A stretch of DNA of 64,000 nt from positions 1,736,001-1,800,000 of the forward strand of contig NZ_CP012623.1 of the NCBI RefSeq assembly GCF_001280305.1, read 5' to 3'. Both the position numbers and the translations under genes were made by a program. The stretch comes from Hymenobacter sp. DG25A (GTDB lineage: Bacteria > Bacteroidota > Bacteroidia > Cytophagales > Hymenobacteraceae). The number at the start of each line of letters is the position of its first letter. The stretch's first letter is position 1. This document shows positions 45,922 through 54,414 of this stretch, piece by piece. Under the pieces are notes generated by a model, which ran no database searches, was not told the origin of the DNA, and worked only from the letters and a program-made list of their open reading frames with translations.

Positions 45922-46134
45922 CAACTTCACTATAGCATTGAGGTAGACCAGTTTCCAAACGGGAGACATGCCGCCGAGGTAACATCCGCAGCCGCTGGCT
46001 GCAGCCCGGGCTAACCGCCAGAGCTTCCTTTCCCTTCTGAGTTTTAGAACCCCTGTACGGGGCTCCAGCGGTACCGCGGCCGACTGGGACAGCCCCTTAT
46101 TGCCTGTTTCTACCCTCCACTCCCTTTCTGACTT
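45922..46134 (+). other. Long 5' leader with conserved element
   Basis: Transcribed untranslated leader with stable hairpins (GCAGCC/GGCTGC at 45988-46002; CCCC/GGGG at 46050-46062). Its segment 46065-46082 (CCAGCGGTACCGCGGCCG) recurs with two changes at 49239-49256, at nearly the same distance from the start codon (53 and 55 bp), and both end in CTTTCTGA just before ATG. Confidence 0.6.
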
Positions 46135-48594
46135 ATGAAAACACAACTTCTCCCTGGCCGGGCACTTTGGTGCCTGGGGCTCCTGCTTATGTTCTTTCCA
46201 CTGGGTCTGCGCGCTCAGAATACTGGCTCAGTTTCGGGCAAACTGATGGACCAGGCCACAAAGCAGGCTTTGCCGTTTGTGAACGTGGTATTGCTGCGGG
46301 CCCAGGACTCTACGCTGGTAACCGGGGCGCAAACCACCGAAGATGGCGCTTTCCTGCTGGAGAAAGTGGCGCTGGGACGTTATATGCTGCGCGCTACAGT
46401 TATCGGCTATCAGCCTATTAAGCGCACCATAGTGCTGGCCGCGGAAGCGCCGTCCCTGCAGTTGGGCACGCTGGCACTGAACCCAATCGTAACCCAGCTG
46501 AAAGGGGTGACGGTGACGGGCCAGAAGGAAACGGTGCAAAACGAGTTGGGCAAGCGCGTCATCAACGTGGAAAAGGATCTGAGTAGCGTGGGCGGCACTG
46601 CAGTTAACGTGCTGCAGAATGTACCCTCGGTGGCGGTGGATGCCAATGGCACCATCAGCCTGCGCGGCTCCTCCAACCTCACTATTCTGATTGACGGCAA
46701 GCCCAGCGGCACGAGCAACGGCGGCAGCGGCTCCAAGCTGGACCAGATACCGGCCTCGCGCATTTCGCAGGTCGAAATCATCACCAACCCCTCGGCCAAG
46801 TATGATGCCTCTGGGGCGGGTGTGATTAATATTATCACCAAGAAAGAGCGCAAAAACGGTATAAACGGGCAGGTGGGGCTGGTGGTAGGCAACGGGGAGA
46901 AGTATGCTCCCACCTTTAGCCTGAATCGCCGCCAGGGAGCGGCCAACTGGAACTTCAGCTACAACGGCCGCGACCAGCGCTTCTCGGACAAGTCTCGCGG
47001 CACGCAAACGGCTTTGCTGCCCACTGGCGAAACCATACGCACCAGCCAGGAGGGCTCTGGCGTTGAGCGGCGCATGAATCACTCCCTCAACCTGGGCGTG
47101 GAGTATGATCTGAATGAGGAGCAGAACCTGAGCTTCAGCCTGTCGCCCTCCATGGAAGGTGAGCGGAATCTGAACAAGCAAACGCTGACTACAGCCATTA
47201 ACAACGAGCAGCAGCCCAACCAGCTGGGGCAGCAGGCAGTAGATGTGGATGTGCTGGTATGGAATGCCGATGCCTCTTACCGCCGGACATGGAAAGAGCA
47301 AAAAGGACGGGAGCTGTCCTCTAATGCCGGTTGGGTCAAGATAACGGCCGATGTACCGTTCACGCAACGGCTGAGCGACGCGCCTTCGCAGCGTCAGGAG
47401 TTTGCCGTGAATGCTACTATTGCCTATGGCACGCTGGATTATGTGCGGCCCCTGGCCGATGGCAAAAGCCGCCTCGAAACCGGCCTGAAGGTGCAGACCA
47501 CCTGGAACGATGGCTCCGCCGACCAGCTCACCGCGCCCACCGACCGTCCCAACGACTTCGTGCTAAACCCCGCCCGCGCCATTCAGTACGACTTCCGGGA
47601 AGTGCTGCCGGCGGGTTATGTGACTTACCAGCGCCCCCTGGGCAAAAACTATAACGTGCAGGGCGGCCTGCGGGCCGAATACACCAATCTATCGGGTGCC
47701 GTGCAGGGTGGTCAGGGCCAGGTGAAACTGGACTATCTGAGCTTTTTCCCTTCCGCCACCCTTAGCCGGGAGCTGGGCAAGGAGCCCGGCCAGAACCGCC
47801 TGCAGCTGAGCTATGCCCGCCGCATCAATCGGCCCAACTTTATGCAGCAATTGCCCTTCCAGCTTTTCCAGGATGCCCGCAACTACCGCTTAGGCAACCC
47901 CTCGCTGCGCGCTGAATTCAGCCATAACGTAGAGCTGGGCCAGCAGCTGAACCTAAGCAATGGCACTGCCCTCACGGGTACTTTATTCGGCCGTTTCACG
48001 GATGATGTGATTCAGCGCATCCGCACCATTGATACCACGGCTACGCGCCTGAACCAGGCCGGCATTGTAACCGCCGAGACTTACCGCAACGTGGGCCGCA
48101 CCACCAACCTGGGAGCCGAAATGACTTGGAACCAGCCCCTGGCCAAATGGTGGCGCGTGGGCCTCACCGGCTCCCTCTACCGCAGCCAGATTGCCAGCAA
48201 TGCTTCCGTTGACAAGCAGCGCAGCGCGCTGGCAGGCACCCTGCGGCTGAACAACAGCTTCACGCCCCGCCCCTCCCTGGATGTACAGCTCACCGGCTCC
48301 TGGCGCTCGGCCACGCTCACGGCCCAGGGCCGGCAGCTGGCTTACGGCGGCCTGGATGTGGCCGTGCGCCAGCGCCTGTTCCAAGACCGCGCCGCCCTCA
48401 CACTGCGCGTATCTGATTTGTTTGACACCCAGGTAAGCCGCTCCGAGATTGACACGGAGACTTTGCAAACCACGGCACGCTATAAAAACGAAACCCGCGT
48501 GGGCTGGCTGGGCTTCACCTGGTACATAGGGGCTACCAAGCCCCCCAAGAAAATTGAGCAGCTGCAGAATGGTGGTGGCGGCTTCGGTGGCTAA
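46135..48594 (+). CDS. Outer-membrane beta-barrel protein with CarboxypepD_reg-like and plug domains
   Basis: 819 residues of the TonB-dependent-receptor-like OMP_b-brl_3 family. Signal peptide to about residue 28 (PLGLRAQ). CarboxypepD_reg-like beta-sandwich (about 32-118: GSVSGKLMDQATKQALPFVN). Plug domain (about 125-235) with NVLQNVPSVAVDANGTISLR, ILIDGKPSG and ASGAGVINIITKK. Barrel from about 245 to the end, finishing with RVGWLGFTWYIG and a Gly-rich tail. No SusD partner follows. The substrate is unknown. Its promoter, operator and leader are mirrored upstream of 49311. Confidence 0.92.
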   Translation: MKTQLLPGRALWCLGLLLMFFPLGLRAQNTGSVSGKLMDQATKQALPFVNVVLLRAQDSTLVTGAQTTEDGAFLLEKVALGRYMLRATVIGYQPIKRTIVLAAEAPSLQLGTLALNPIVTQLKGVTVTGQKETVQNELGKRVINVEKDLSSVGGTAVNVLQNVPSVAVDANGTISLRGSSNLTILIDGKPSGTSNGGSGSKLDQIPASRISQVEIITNPSAKYDASGAGVINIITKKERKNGINGQVGLVVGNGEKYAPTFSLNRRQGAANWNFSYNGRDQRFSDKSRGTQTALLPTGETIRTSQEGSGVERRMNHSLNLGVEYDLNEEQNLSFSLSPSMEGERNLNKQTLTTAINNEQQPNQLGQQAVDVDVLVWNADASYRRTWKEQKGRELSSNAGWVKITADVPFTQRLSDAPSQRQEFAVNATIAYGTLDYVRPLADGKSRLETGLKVQTTWNDGSADQLTAPTDRPNDFVLNPARAIQYDFREVLPAGYVTYQRPLGKNYNVQGGLRAEYTNLSGAVQGGQGQVKLDYLSFFPSATLSRELGKEPGQNRLQLSYARRINRPNFMQQLPFQLFQDARNYRLGNPSLRAEFSHNVELGQQLNLSNGTALTGTLFGRFTDDVIQRIRTIDTTATRLNQAGIVTAETYRNVGRTTNLGAEMTWNQPLAKWWRVGLTGSLYRSQIASNASVDKQRSALAGTLRLNNSFTPRPSLDVQLTGSWRSATLTAQGRQLAYGGLDVAVRQRLFQDRAALTLRVSDLFDTQVSRSEIDTETLQTTARYKNETRVGWLGFTWYIGATKPPKKIEQLQNGGGGFGG

Positions 48595-48617
48595 TTTTCA
48601 GCGTGATTAATCCCAAA

Positions 48618-48652
48618 AGTGCCCCGGCCGGTAATAAACCAGCCGGGGCACT
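48618..48652 (+). terminator. Hairpin after the barrel gene
   Basis: AGTGCCCCGGC (48618-48628) pairs perfectly with 48642-48652. There is no T-tract, so termination may be weak or factor-dependent. Confidence 0.6.
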
Positions 48653-48727
48653 ATGCTTATGGGCTTTTAGCAGCTGGTCCCCATGGGGCGTTCAGCGGAT
48701 AATCACCTGTATCACATCAATATGCGG

Positions 48728-48758
48728 TTGACGCGCCGGGAAGCCAGCTGTACTTTTG
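48728..48758 (+). promoter_or_regulatory. Exact promoter without a known gene
   Basis: TTG (48728-48730), 20 bp, TACTTTTG (48751-48758). It points at the small frame 48788-48946. Confidence 0.55.
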
Positions 48759-48787
48759 TGCAACTACTTCTCAATAAAAAACCAGAG

Positions 48788-48946
48788 ATGAGCGTTCTAC
48801 CATCAGCGGCCTGCTCCTTGGGCGCGGGAAATCAACCCGCCAGCTGGACAGAAAGATTCGAAGAAATATTTTTCTGTTTTCAGGCAACCCTCCCCATCGG
48901 TTGCTCATCTAATACCACAGAAAGCCAATCGGCTTTAGCAGACTAA
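48788..48946 (+). CDS. Possible small protein, 52 aa
   Basis: ATG 48788 lies 29 bp after an exact promoter. The product has three Cys and a SWTERFEEIFFCF segment. I do not recognise it; the segment weakly recalls the first helix of ECF sigma factors but nothing follows it, so a gene remnant or a non-coding RNA are alternatives. Confidence 0.3.
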   Translation: MSVLPSAACSLGAGNQPASWTERFEEIFFCFQATLPIGCSSNTTESQSALAD

Positions 48947-49047
48947 AACCCTGTTCCCTCCTTCCTTTCCCAGATTTATACTCATCGTTCCTCCACTTCA
49001 TCCCCTCTGGAACGGGTAAAAAACAGAAGCAGAAAAAAAATATCAAA

Positions 49048-49070
49048 GGTACCTTGCAAAACATAGTACT
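49048..49070 (+). promoter_or_regulatory. Second copy of the palindromic operator
   Basis: GGTACCTTG, 5 bp, CATAGTACT: same arm length, spacer and position over the -33 TTG as at 45878-45902, with more mismatches between arms. Confidence 0.6.
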
Positions 49071-49084
49071 AAATATTATCTTTG
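49054..49084 (+). promoter_or_regulatory. Promoter of the small CarboxypepD_reg-like gene
   Basis: TTG (49054-49056), 20 bp, TATCTTTG (49077-49084). The leader to ATG 49311 is about 220 nt. Confidence 0.75.
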
Positions 49085-49310
49085 ATCTGTACTTCAAGCC
49101 CACCCTCGCTGCTGACACCTGTCACGGCAGAGACTGGGCCCCGGCCTTCGGGCTGGAATAGTTCGGTTGGTAACCAAGGGCTTCTGTCCCGCACTGGCCG
49201 GCAAAACTTGTCACTAACAACAGGGCTGCGGAGCCCGCCCAGCGGAACCGCGGCTGCTTCGGCACTCTTCAGCCCTATCACGCACTTCCATTCTTTGTCC
49301 TTTCTGAGCT

Positions 49311-49748
49311 ATGAAAACCTCCTTTTTGAACCGCATTTCTTTGGGCATCATCCTGGCACTTACTGGCCTGCAGGTATCGGCCCTCACTTTCTACAACGGC
49401 AAAGTTTCGGGCGTTATCCGTGATGCTGAGACCAACGAGCCCATTCCCAGCGCCACAGTAGCTATTCTGCGTGCCGAAGACAACGCCCTTATCCGCACGG
49501 TTTCCACCAATGCCGATGGCTCTTTTAGCGTAGATAAGGTTCCTTTCGGCAAATACAAAGTAACCACTACGGTACTGGGCTTCCGCCAGCACAACCCTGC
49601 TTTTGTGGTGAATGGGCTTACTACCCGCATTGCCATGGGCAACGTAGCGCTGCAGCCGGTATATGCCAGCCAGTTCCGGAAAGATGCTCACGTGAAACCT
49701 GAAGCAATGGCTGTTAAAGCCCCGGTAGCAACCCGTCAGGGCTCCTAA
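49311..49748 (+). CDS. Small exported CarboxypepD_reg-like domain protein
   Basis: 145 residues: signal peptide (cleavage near LQVSA, about residue 24), then one Ig-like carboxypeptidase-regulatory fold (30-115) with GKVSGVIRDAETNEPIPSAT, ADGSFSVDKVPFGKYKVTTT and VLGFRQHNP, then a short polar tail. It resembles the N-terminal domain of the barrel protein at 46135 (both have VSG..D..T...P...V..LRA and G.F...V..G.Y...TTV.G), but with no plug or barrel. Shared promoter, operator and leader suggest joint control. A periplasmic partner or competitor of the barrel protein is inference. Confidence 0.85.
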   Translation: MKTSFLNRISLGIILALTGLQVSALTFYNGKVSGVIRDAETNEPIPSATVAILRAEDNALIRTVSTNADGSFSVDKVPFGKYKVTTTVLGFRQHNPAFVVNGLTTRIAMGNVALQPVYASQFRKDAHVKPEAMAVKAPVATRQGS

Positions 49749-49896
49749 GCTTCCCTTCCGGCGTTCCGCCCACTCAGGCATCTCTGCCGCCCGTCCTGGT
49801 GTTTCCCTCGCGAAACCCCACGGCGGGCGGCCTGCGTTTCCCCCTATTCAAACTGCGCATAGGGTTTTCGGTGGAAAGTATGCTAGGTTTATAGGC

Positions 49897-50535
49897 ATGA
49901 CGGCGGCCCTGGCTTTTCTGCTTTTCCTGCTCACGGGCACTCTGGTACCGCGCAACCACCAGTTCCGGGAAACGCCCCAAGGCATTCCGGTTTATGTGGT
50001 GTCCAATGGGTTTCACACTGAGATTATCGTACCCCTGCGGGAGCCGCGCACCGGGCAGGACTGGCTCCTGAGCTTACAGGATACCAGCCTGAGCCAGCAG
50101 TTTACCTCCAATCAGTACATCGGCTTTGGCTGGGGCAACGAAGGCTTTTACCGCGCCTCCTACGGCGGCCGATTCCCCGGGCCGGGCATTATTCTGCGCG
50201 CTTTGCTGCCGGCTCCTACCTTGGTGCATGTTTCCTTTTACCCTGGGGCGCCGCAACCTGCGCGCCGGGTAATCAGCCTGCATATTTCGGAGGATGAATA
50301 CCGCCAGCTGTGCGCCGGGCTGCGGTCAACTTTTGCCGCGGCCACCACGCCGCCCCGGCGCAGCACCGCACAGGACGTTTTCTTTCAGGGCAGCGGCCGC
50401 TACCATGCTTTTCATACCTGTAACGACTGGACCAACCGGACCCTCAGTTCGGCTGGTGTGCGGGCAGCCTGGAAAGCTCCTTTCGCCTTTTCAGTGCTGT
50501 ATCAGCTACGCCGGGCAAGGCGACTTTCCCCTTAG
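49897..50535 (+). CDS. DUF2459 (TIGR02117-type) protein
   Basis: 212 residues. N-terminal membrane anchor (MTAALAFLLFLLTGTLV), then a DUF2459 domain with VVSNGFHTEIIVPL, YIGFGWGNEGFY and FHTCNDWTNRTLSSAG. The conserved His and Cys (HTE, TCNxWT) recall NlpC/P60-like papain-fold hydrolases, but no activity is known to me. Convincing gene, function unknown. Confidence 0.85.
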   Translation: MTAALAFLLFLLTGTLVPRNHQFRETPQGIPVYVVSNGFHTEIIVPLREPRTGQDWLLSLQDTSLSQQFTSNQYIGFGWGNEGFYRASYGGRFPGPGIILRALLPAPTLVHVSFYPGAPQPARRVISLHISEDEYRQLCAGLRSTFAAATTPPRRSTAQDVFFQGSGRYHAFHTCNDWTNRTLSSAGVRAAWKAPFAFSVLYQLRRARRLSP

Positions 50536-50787
50536 CCAGGGAGAAGTACTGCCAGCCTATATCTAAAATTATTAGTTGGTTTTAACATAAATAAAATATA
50601 ACTTTATTATTATGATTTATATTTTACTATCACTGATTCACCTCCTCTTTTAATTTCATTTTCTGTACTTAAATAGCTGATATATAATGTTTTTTAACTA
50701 TATATTAGTTAAAACATATGTACATATATAATCCAGAAATTACAAACCTAACTGTCACTTTTCTCATGGCGCTTACGTTAAAGGGCC
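50536..50787. other. Strongly AT-rich intergenic block
   Basis: About 200 bp (50565-50765) is very AT-rich against GC-rich flanks, with TA steps and a 9-bp inverted repeat TTTTAACTA/TAGTTAAAA (50692-50700/50706-50714). It may be a promoter/UP region, a protein-binding site or a transfer scar. No gene. Confidence 0.7.
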
Positions 50788-51141
50788 ATGCTAGATGTAC
50801 AGCGTGAATTACTCCCGGATAGCTACCTGCTCATTGTAGCTCCGGAAACAACCGATGCTCCCGAGCATAAGCTGGCGCGTGGCCTGCACCGGGCTACCCG
50901 GAGTGGCCGGCGCCTTATTTGGGTTGACTGCAGCTTACTGAAAGAGATACCCATTGAAGCCATTGACCTGCTGCTGGCTTATGATTTCCATTTGCGCCAG
51001 CAGAGCCGGGAGCTGGTGCTTTGCCACCTGCCGGAATCGGCACTAAATTATTTTAGCGGCATTGCACCTACTCAGCGGCCGGCTTTGGCGGCCAACCTGC
51101 TCGATGCCCACGGCATATATTTCAACGGCTCCCTGGGCTAA
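50788..51141 (+). CDS. STAS-like domain protein
   Basis: 117 residues with the secondary-structure rhythm of a STAS/anti-sigma-factor-antagonist domain: SYLLIVAPETT, LARGLHRATRSGRRLIWVDC, IPIEAIDLLLAYDFHLRQQS and RELVLCHLPESALNYF. The usual phospho-acceptor Ser (DSSG-type) is replaced by EIPIEAI, so switching by an anti-sigma kinase is unlikely. No kinase or sigma gene adjoins. The family call is by pattern only. Confidence 0.55.
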   Translation: MLDVQRELLPDSYLLIVAPETTDAPEHKLARGLHRATRSGRRLIWVDCSLLKEIPIEAIDLLLAYDFHLRQQSRELVLCHLPESALNYFSGIAPTQRPALAANLLDAHGIYFNGSLG

Positions 51142-51170
51142 AACCCATAGCAGCCCTTAAGCCAGAAGAG

Positions 51171-51202
51171 AAGCCCGGGCGGTTAGTTACCCGGGCTTTT
51201 TT
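51171..51202 (+). terminator. Intrinsic terminator after the STAS-like gene
   Basis: AAGCCCGGG (51171-51179) pairs with 51190-51198, followed by six T in total. Confidence 0.85.
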
Positions 51203-51345
51203 GTGGGCTTTGCCGGCTGGCAGCTTCCTGGCTGCAGAGCGGCTAGTCTAAAAGGGCTGTCCTGCATTACCCGCGGCAACGCTACCAGATTGCGGCAATT
51301 AGCGAGTACCTTCGCGGGCAAATTTTCGCATCCTGAGACGAGACG

Positions 51346-52743
51346 ATGAGCGTTCAGAAACCCAGCATTCCTAAAGGTACCCGTGATTTTGGCCCGGCCG
51401 TGGTGGCCCGCCGCAACTATATATTCGGCGTTATCCGGCCCGTGTTCGAGAAGTTCGGCTATGCCCCGCTCGAAACGCCGACCATGGAAAACCTATCGGT
51501 GCTCACGGGGAAATACGGCGACGAAGGTGATCAGCTGCTGTTTAAGATTGTGAACTCCGGTGATTTCGCCAAAGACGTTACCGCCGATGACCTGGCGGCC
51601 GGCTCCAAAAAAATCCTGCCCAAAATTGCCGAAAAAGGCCTGCGCTACGACCTCACCGTGCCCTTTGCGCGCTACGTGGTCATGAACCGGGGCACGCTCA
51701 CTTTCCCCTTCAAGCGCTACCAGATTCAGCCGGTGTGGCGCGCCGACCGCCCCCAGCGGGGCCGCTACCGCGAGTTCTACCAGTGCGACGCCGACGTGGT
51801 AGGCACCGATTCTCTGCTCTGCGAGGCGGAAATTGTGCTGATGATGAGCGAGGTGCTGAACACGCTGGGCCTTACTGAGCACACCATTAAAATAAACCAC
51901 CGCCGCGTACTGGGTGCCTTTTACCAGGCTCTGAGCGGCGAAGGCACCGAAACCGACCTGTTTGTAGCAATTGATAAGCTGGACAAAATTGGTCGGGAAG
52001 GCGTAAGCAATGAGCTGTTGGAGCGCGGTTTCTCGGCCGGCGCCATTGATACTCTGTTTCAGCTGCTAACAGTGGAAGGTGGTTTTGGCGAAAAGCTGCA
52101 GCGCCTGCAGGCAGCCTTTGCGCAGGCCGGCGTGCCCACCGAGGCCGATGGCCAGTACAAAGGTCTGCAGGAACTGCGCCAGGTGCAGGAGATACTGCAA
52201 GGCTTCGGCTTCACCCAGTTCGACCACCTCGAATTTGACCCCACGTTGGCCCGCGGGCTGAGCTACTACACGGGCTGCATCTTCGAAATCAAGATCAACA
52301 ACGTGAACATGGGCAGCGTGAGTGGCGGCGGCCGCTACGATAACCTCACGGGCTCTTTTGGCCTGCCGGGCGTATCCGGCGTGGGCTTCTCCTTCGGCGT
52401 AGACCGCCTCTACGACTGCCTGGACGAGCTGAACCTGTTCCCGGAAGGCGCGGCCGCCATCACCCGCTGCCTGGTGGCCAATTTCGATGCCGACTCCATG
52501 GCCGGGATGCTGCCAGTGCTGCGCCAGCTGCGCGAGGCCAACGTGCCCAGCGAGCTGTACCCAGAAAGCACCAAGCTGGCCAAGCAGTTTAAGTACGCCG
52601 ATGCCAAAGGCATTCCTTTTGTGCTGCTGCAGGGCTCGGAGGAGCGCGCCGCCCGGCAGTTTAAGCTGAAAGACCTGCGCACCGGGCAGGAGCAGCAGCT
52701 CTCCCTGGAAGATGTCATCCAACTCCTGACGAACGGTAACTAG
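51346..52743 (+). CDS. hisS: Histidine-tRNA ligase
   Basis: Class II aminoacyl-tRNA synthetase, 465 residues. Start IPKGTRDFGP; motif 2 around PVWRADRPQRGRYREFYQCD; histidine-binding LARGLSYYTGCIFEI; motif 3 SGGGRYDNL and GVGFSFGVDRLYD. The C-terminal anticodon domain is about 370-465. No attenuator is evident. hutH follows 105 bp downstream. Confidence 0.97.
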   Translation: MSVQKPSIPKGTRDFGPAVVARRNYIFGVIRPVFEKFGYAPLETPTMENLSVLTGKYGDEGDQLLFKIVNSGDFAKDVTADDLAAGSKKILPKIAEKGLRYDLTVPFARYVVMNRGTLTFPFKRYQIQPVWRADRPQRGRYREFYQCDADVVGTDSLLCEAEIVLMMSEVLNTLGLTEHTIKINHRRVLGAFYQALSGEGTETDLFVAIDKLDKIGREGVSNELLERGFSAGAIDTLFQLLTVEGGFGEKLQRLQAAFAQAGVPTEADGQYKGLQELRQVQEILQGFGFTQFDHLEFDPTLARGLSYYTGCIFEIKINNVNMGSVSGGGRYDNLTGSFGLPGVSGVGFSFGVDRLYDCLDELNLFPEGAAAITRCLVANFDADSMAGMLPVLRQLREANVPSELYPESTKLAKQFKYADAKGIPFVLLQGSEERAARQFKLKDLRTGQEQQLSLEDVIQLLTNGN

Positions 52744-52848
52744 CCCGGTACCAAAAACTCCGTTTGAATTACCCAACTTTGAAACCGGCGGGCCTCCTCC
52801 CCACTCAGGCCCGCCAGTTTTTCTGCGCTTCCCCGTTCTCCCCCACCC

Positions 52849-54345
52849 ATGTCTGCTGATTTTTCGCTTACTCCCTCCCACCATTTCACCCTCCAGGAAC
52901 TGGGCCAGCTGGTAGCCAGCGGCCGCCGCGTAGTCCTCAGCGACGAAGCCCGCCAGCGCATCGAAAGCTGCCACACCTACCTGCGGGAGCGGCTGGAGCA
53001 TTCAGATGCCCCCATTTATGGCATCAATACCGGCTTTGGAGCGCTCTGCGATAAAAGCATTCCGCCCGCCGACCGGGAGCAGCTGCAGGTGAATCTGATG
53101 ATGTCGCACGCCTGCGGCACGGGCGAGGAAGTGCCTAGTGAGCTGGTGAAGCTGATGCTGCTGCTGAAAGCCCAGAGCCTCAGCTACGGGCACAGCGGCG
53201 TGCAGGTGGCCACGGTGCAGCGCCTGCTCGATTTCTATAACCGCGACATTCTGCCGGTGGTTTACCAGCAGGGTTCCTTGGGTGCCAGCGGCGACCTGGC
53301 TCCGCTGGCGCATTTGTGCCTGCCGCTGCTGGGTTTGGGAGAAGTAAACTACCAGGGCTACCGCCTGCAGGCCGCCGATGCGCTGCACTTATTCAGCTGG
53401 GAACCGGTGCGGTTGGGCGCCAAAGAAGGCCTGGCATTGCTGAATGGCACCCAGTTTATGCTGGCTTACGGGGTACACAGCCTGATGCGCGCCCAGCGCC
53501 TGGCCCAGGCCGCGGATGTGATTGGGGCCCTGTCGTTGGAAGCGTTTGATGGGCGGCCGGAGCCGTTTGATGTCCGGCTGCACCAGATTCGGCCGCACGC
53601 CGGGCAGCTCACGGTGGCTGCGCGCATTCGGGAATTGCTGGCGGGCAGCGAGCTGCAGCAGCAGCCCAAAAAGGCCGTGCAGGACCCCTACTCCTTCCGC
53701 TGCCAGCCCCAGGTGCACGGCGCCTCCCGCGACGCCCTGGCCTACGTGGCCCAGGTGATGGAAACGGAGTGCAACGCCGTAACCGACAACCCCAACATCT
53801 TCCCCGAGGACGACACTATTCTTTCCGGTGGCAACTTCCACGGGCAGCCGCTGGCTTTGGCGCTTGATTTTATGGCCATTGCCGTAGCCGAGCTGGGCAG
53901 CATCTCAGAGCGCCGTACCTATCAGCTGATTTCCGGGCAGCGCGGCCTGCCGCCCTTCCTGGTGGCCGAGCCTGGCCTCAACTCGGGCTTCATGATTCCG
54001 CAATACACCGCCGCCAGCATCGTAAGCCAAAGCAAACAGCTGTGCACTCCGGCTTCCGTTGACAGCATTGTAAGCAGCAACGGGCAGGAAGACCACGTGA
54101 GCATGGGCGCCAACGCCGCTACCAAGGGCCTGCGCGTTATCCAGAATACGGAGCAGGTTTTGGGCATTGAGCTGCTGAACGCCGCCCAGGCCCTGGCCTT
54201 CCGCCGCCCGGCCCGCACCTCCCCGCAGCTGGAGCAGGTAGTAGAGGCTTTCCGCCAGAAAGTACCCTTCAACGGGCACGACCGGGTGCTCTACCCCGAC
54301 CTGCACGCGGCCGCGGCCTTTGTGCGCACCTACGAGTGGCGCTAG
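52849..54345 (+). CDS. hutH: Histidine ammonia-lyase
   Basis: Deaminates histidine to urocanate; 498 residues. The self-forming MIO cofactor triad Ala146-Ser147-Gly148 is in GSLGASGDLAPLAH. Tyr57 in IYGINTGFG, and Gln/Glu-rich region SSNGQEDHVSMGANAA are conserved. No hutU, hutI or hutG is adjacent, so the rest of the pathway must lie elsewhere; the ureohydrolase at 5876 is 46 kb away and of agmatinase type. Possibly co-transcribed with hisS. Confidence 0.95.
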   Translation: MSADFSLTPSHHFTLQELGQLVASGRRVVLSDEARQRIESCHTYLRERLEHSDAPIYGINTGFGALCDKSIPPADREQLQVNLMMSHACGTGEEVPSELVKLMLLLKAQSLSYGHSGVQVATVQRLLDFYNRDILPVVYQQGSLGASGDLAPLAHLCLPLLGLGEVNYQGYRLQAADALHLFSWEPVRLGAKEGLALLNGTQFMLAYGVHSLMRAQRLAQAADVIGALSLEAFDGRPEPFDVRLHQIRPHAGQLTVAARIRELLAGSELQQQPKKAVQDPYSFRCQPQVHGASRDALAYVAQVMETECNAVTDNPNIFPEDDTILSGGNFHGQPLALALDFMAIAVAELGSISERRTYQLISGQRGLPPFLVAEPGLNSGFMIPQYTAASIVSQSKQLCTPASVDSIVSSNGQEDHVSMGANAATKGLRVIQNTEQVLGIELLNAAQALAFRRPARTSPQLEQVVEAFRQKVPFNGHDRVLYPDLHAAAAFVRTYEWR

Positions 54346-54414
54346 AATTTGCCCTTCGTCTCTTACCTTCCGCTTTTGCGGCCGCTGCTATACTGCCTCC
54401 GTGCCGGCCGCGTT

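Larger units (their letters stand above)
45587..46134. other. Regulatory intergenic region of the barrel gene
   Basis: 548 bp: terminator (45611-45642), AT-rich stretch (about 45770-45880), operator and promoter (45878-45915), then a GC-rich leader of about 210 nt to the ATG. Only shadow frames otherwise. Confidence 0.75.
48595..49310. other. Intergenic region between the paired regulated genes
   Basis: 716 bp: hairpin (48618-48652), an exact promoter (48728-48758) ahead of a 52-codon frame (48788-48946), then the operator, promoter and leader of the next gene (49048-49310). Confidence 0.7.

Noticed and set aside
45940..46020. GGGAGACATGCC resembles a cobalamin-riboswitch B12 box
   Set aside because: The conserved riboswitch core before it is absent, and the second homologous leader lacks the box.
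48909..49118. 69-codon minus-strand frame across the operator region
   Set aside because: It overlaps a strong promoter and operator on the other strand and has no protein-like pattern.
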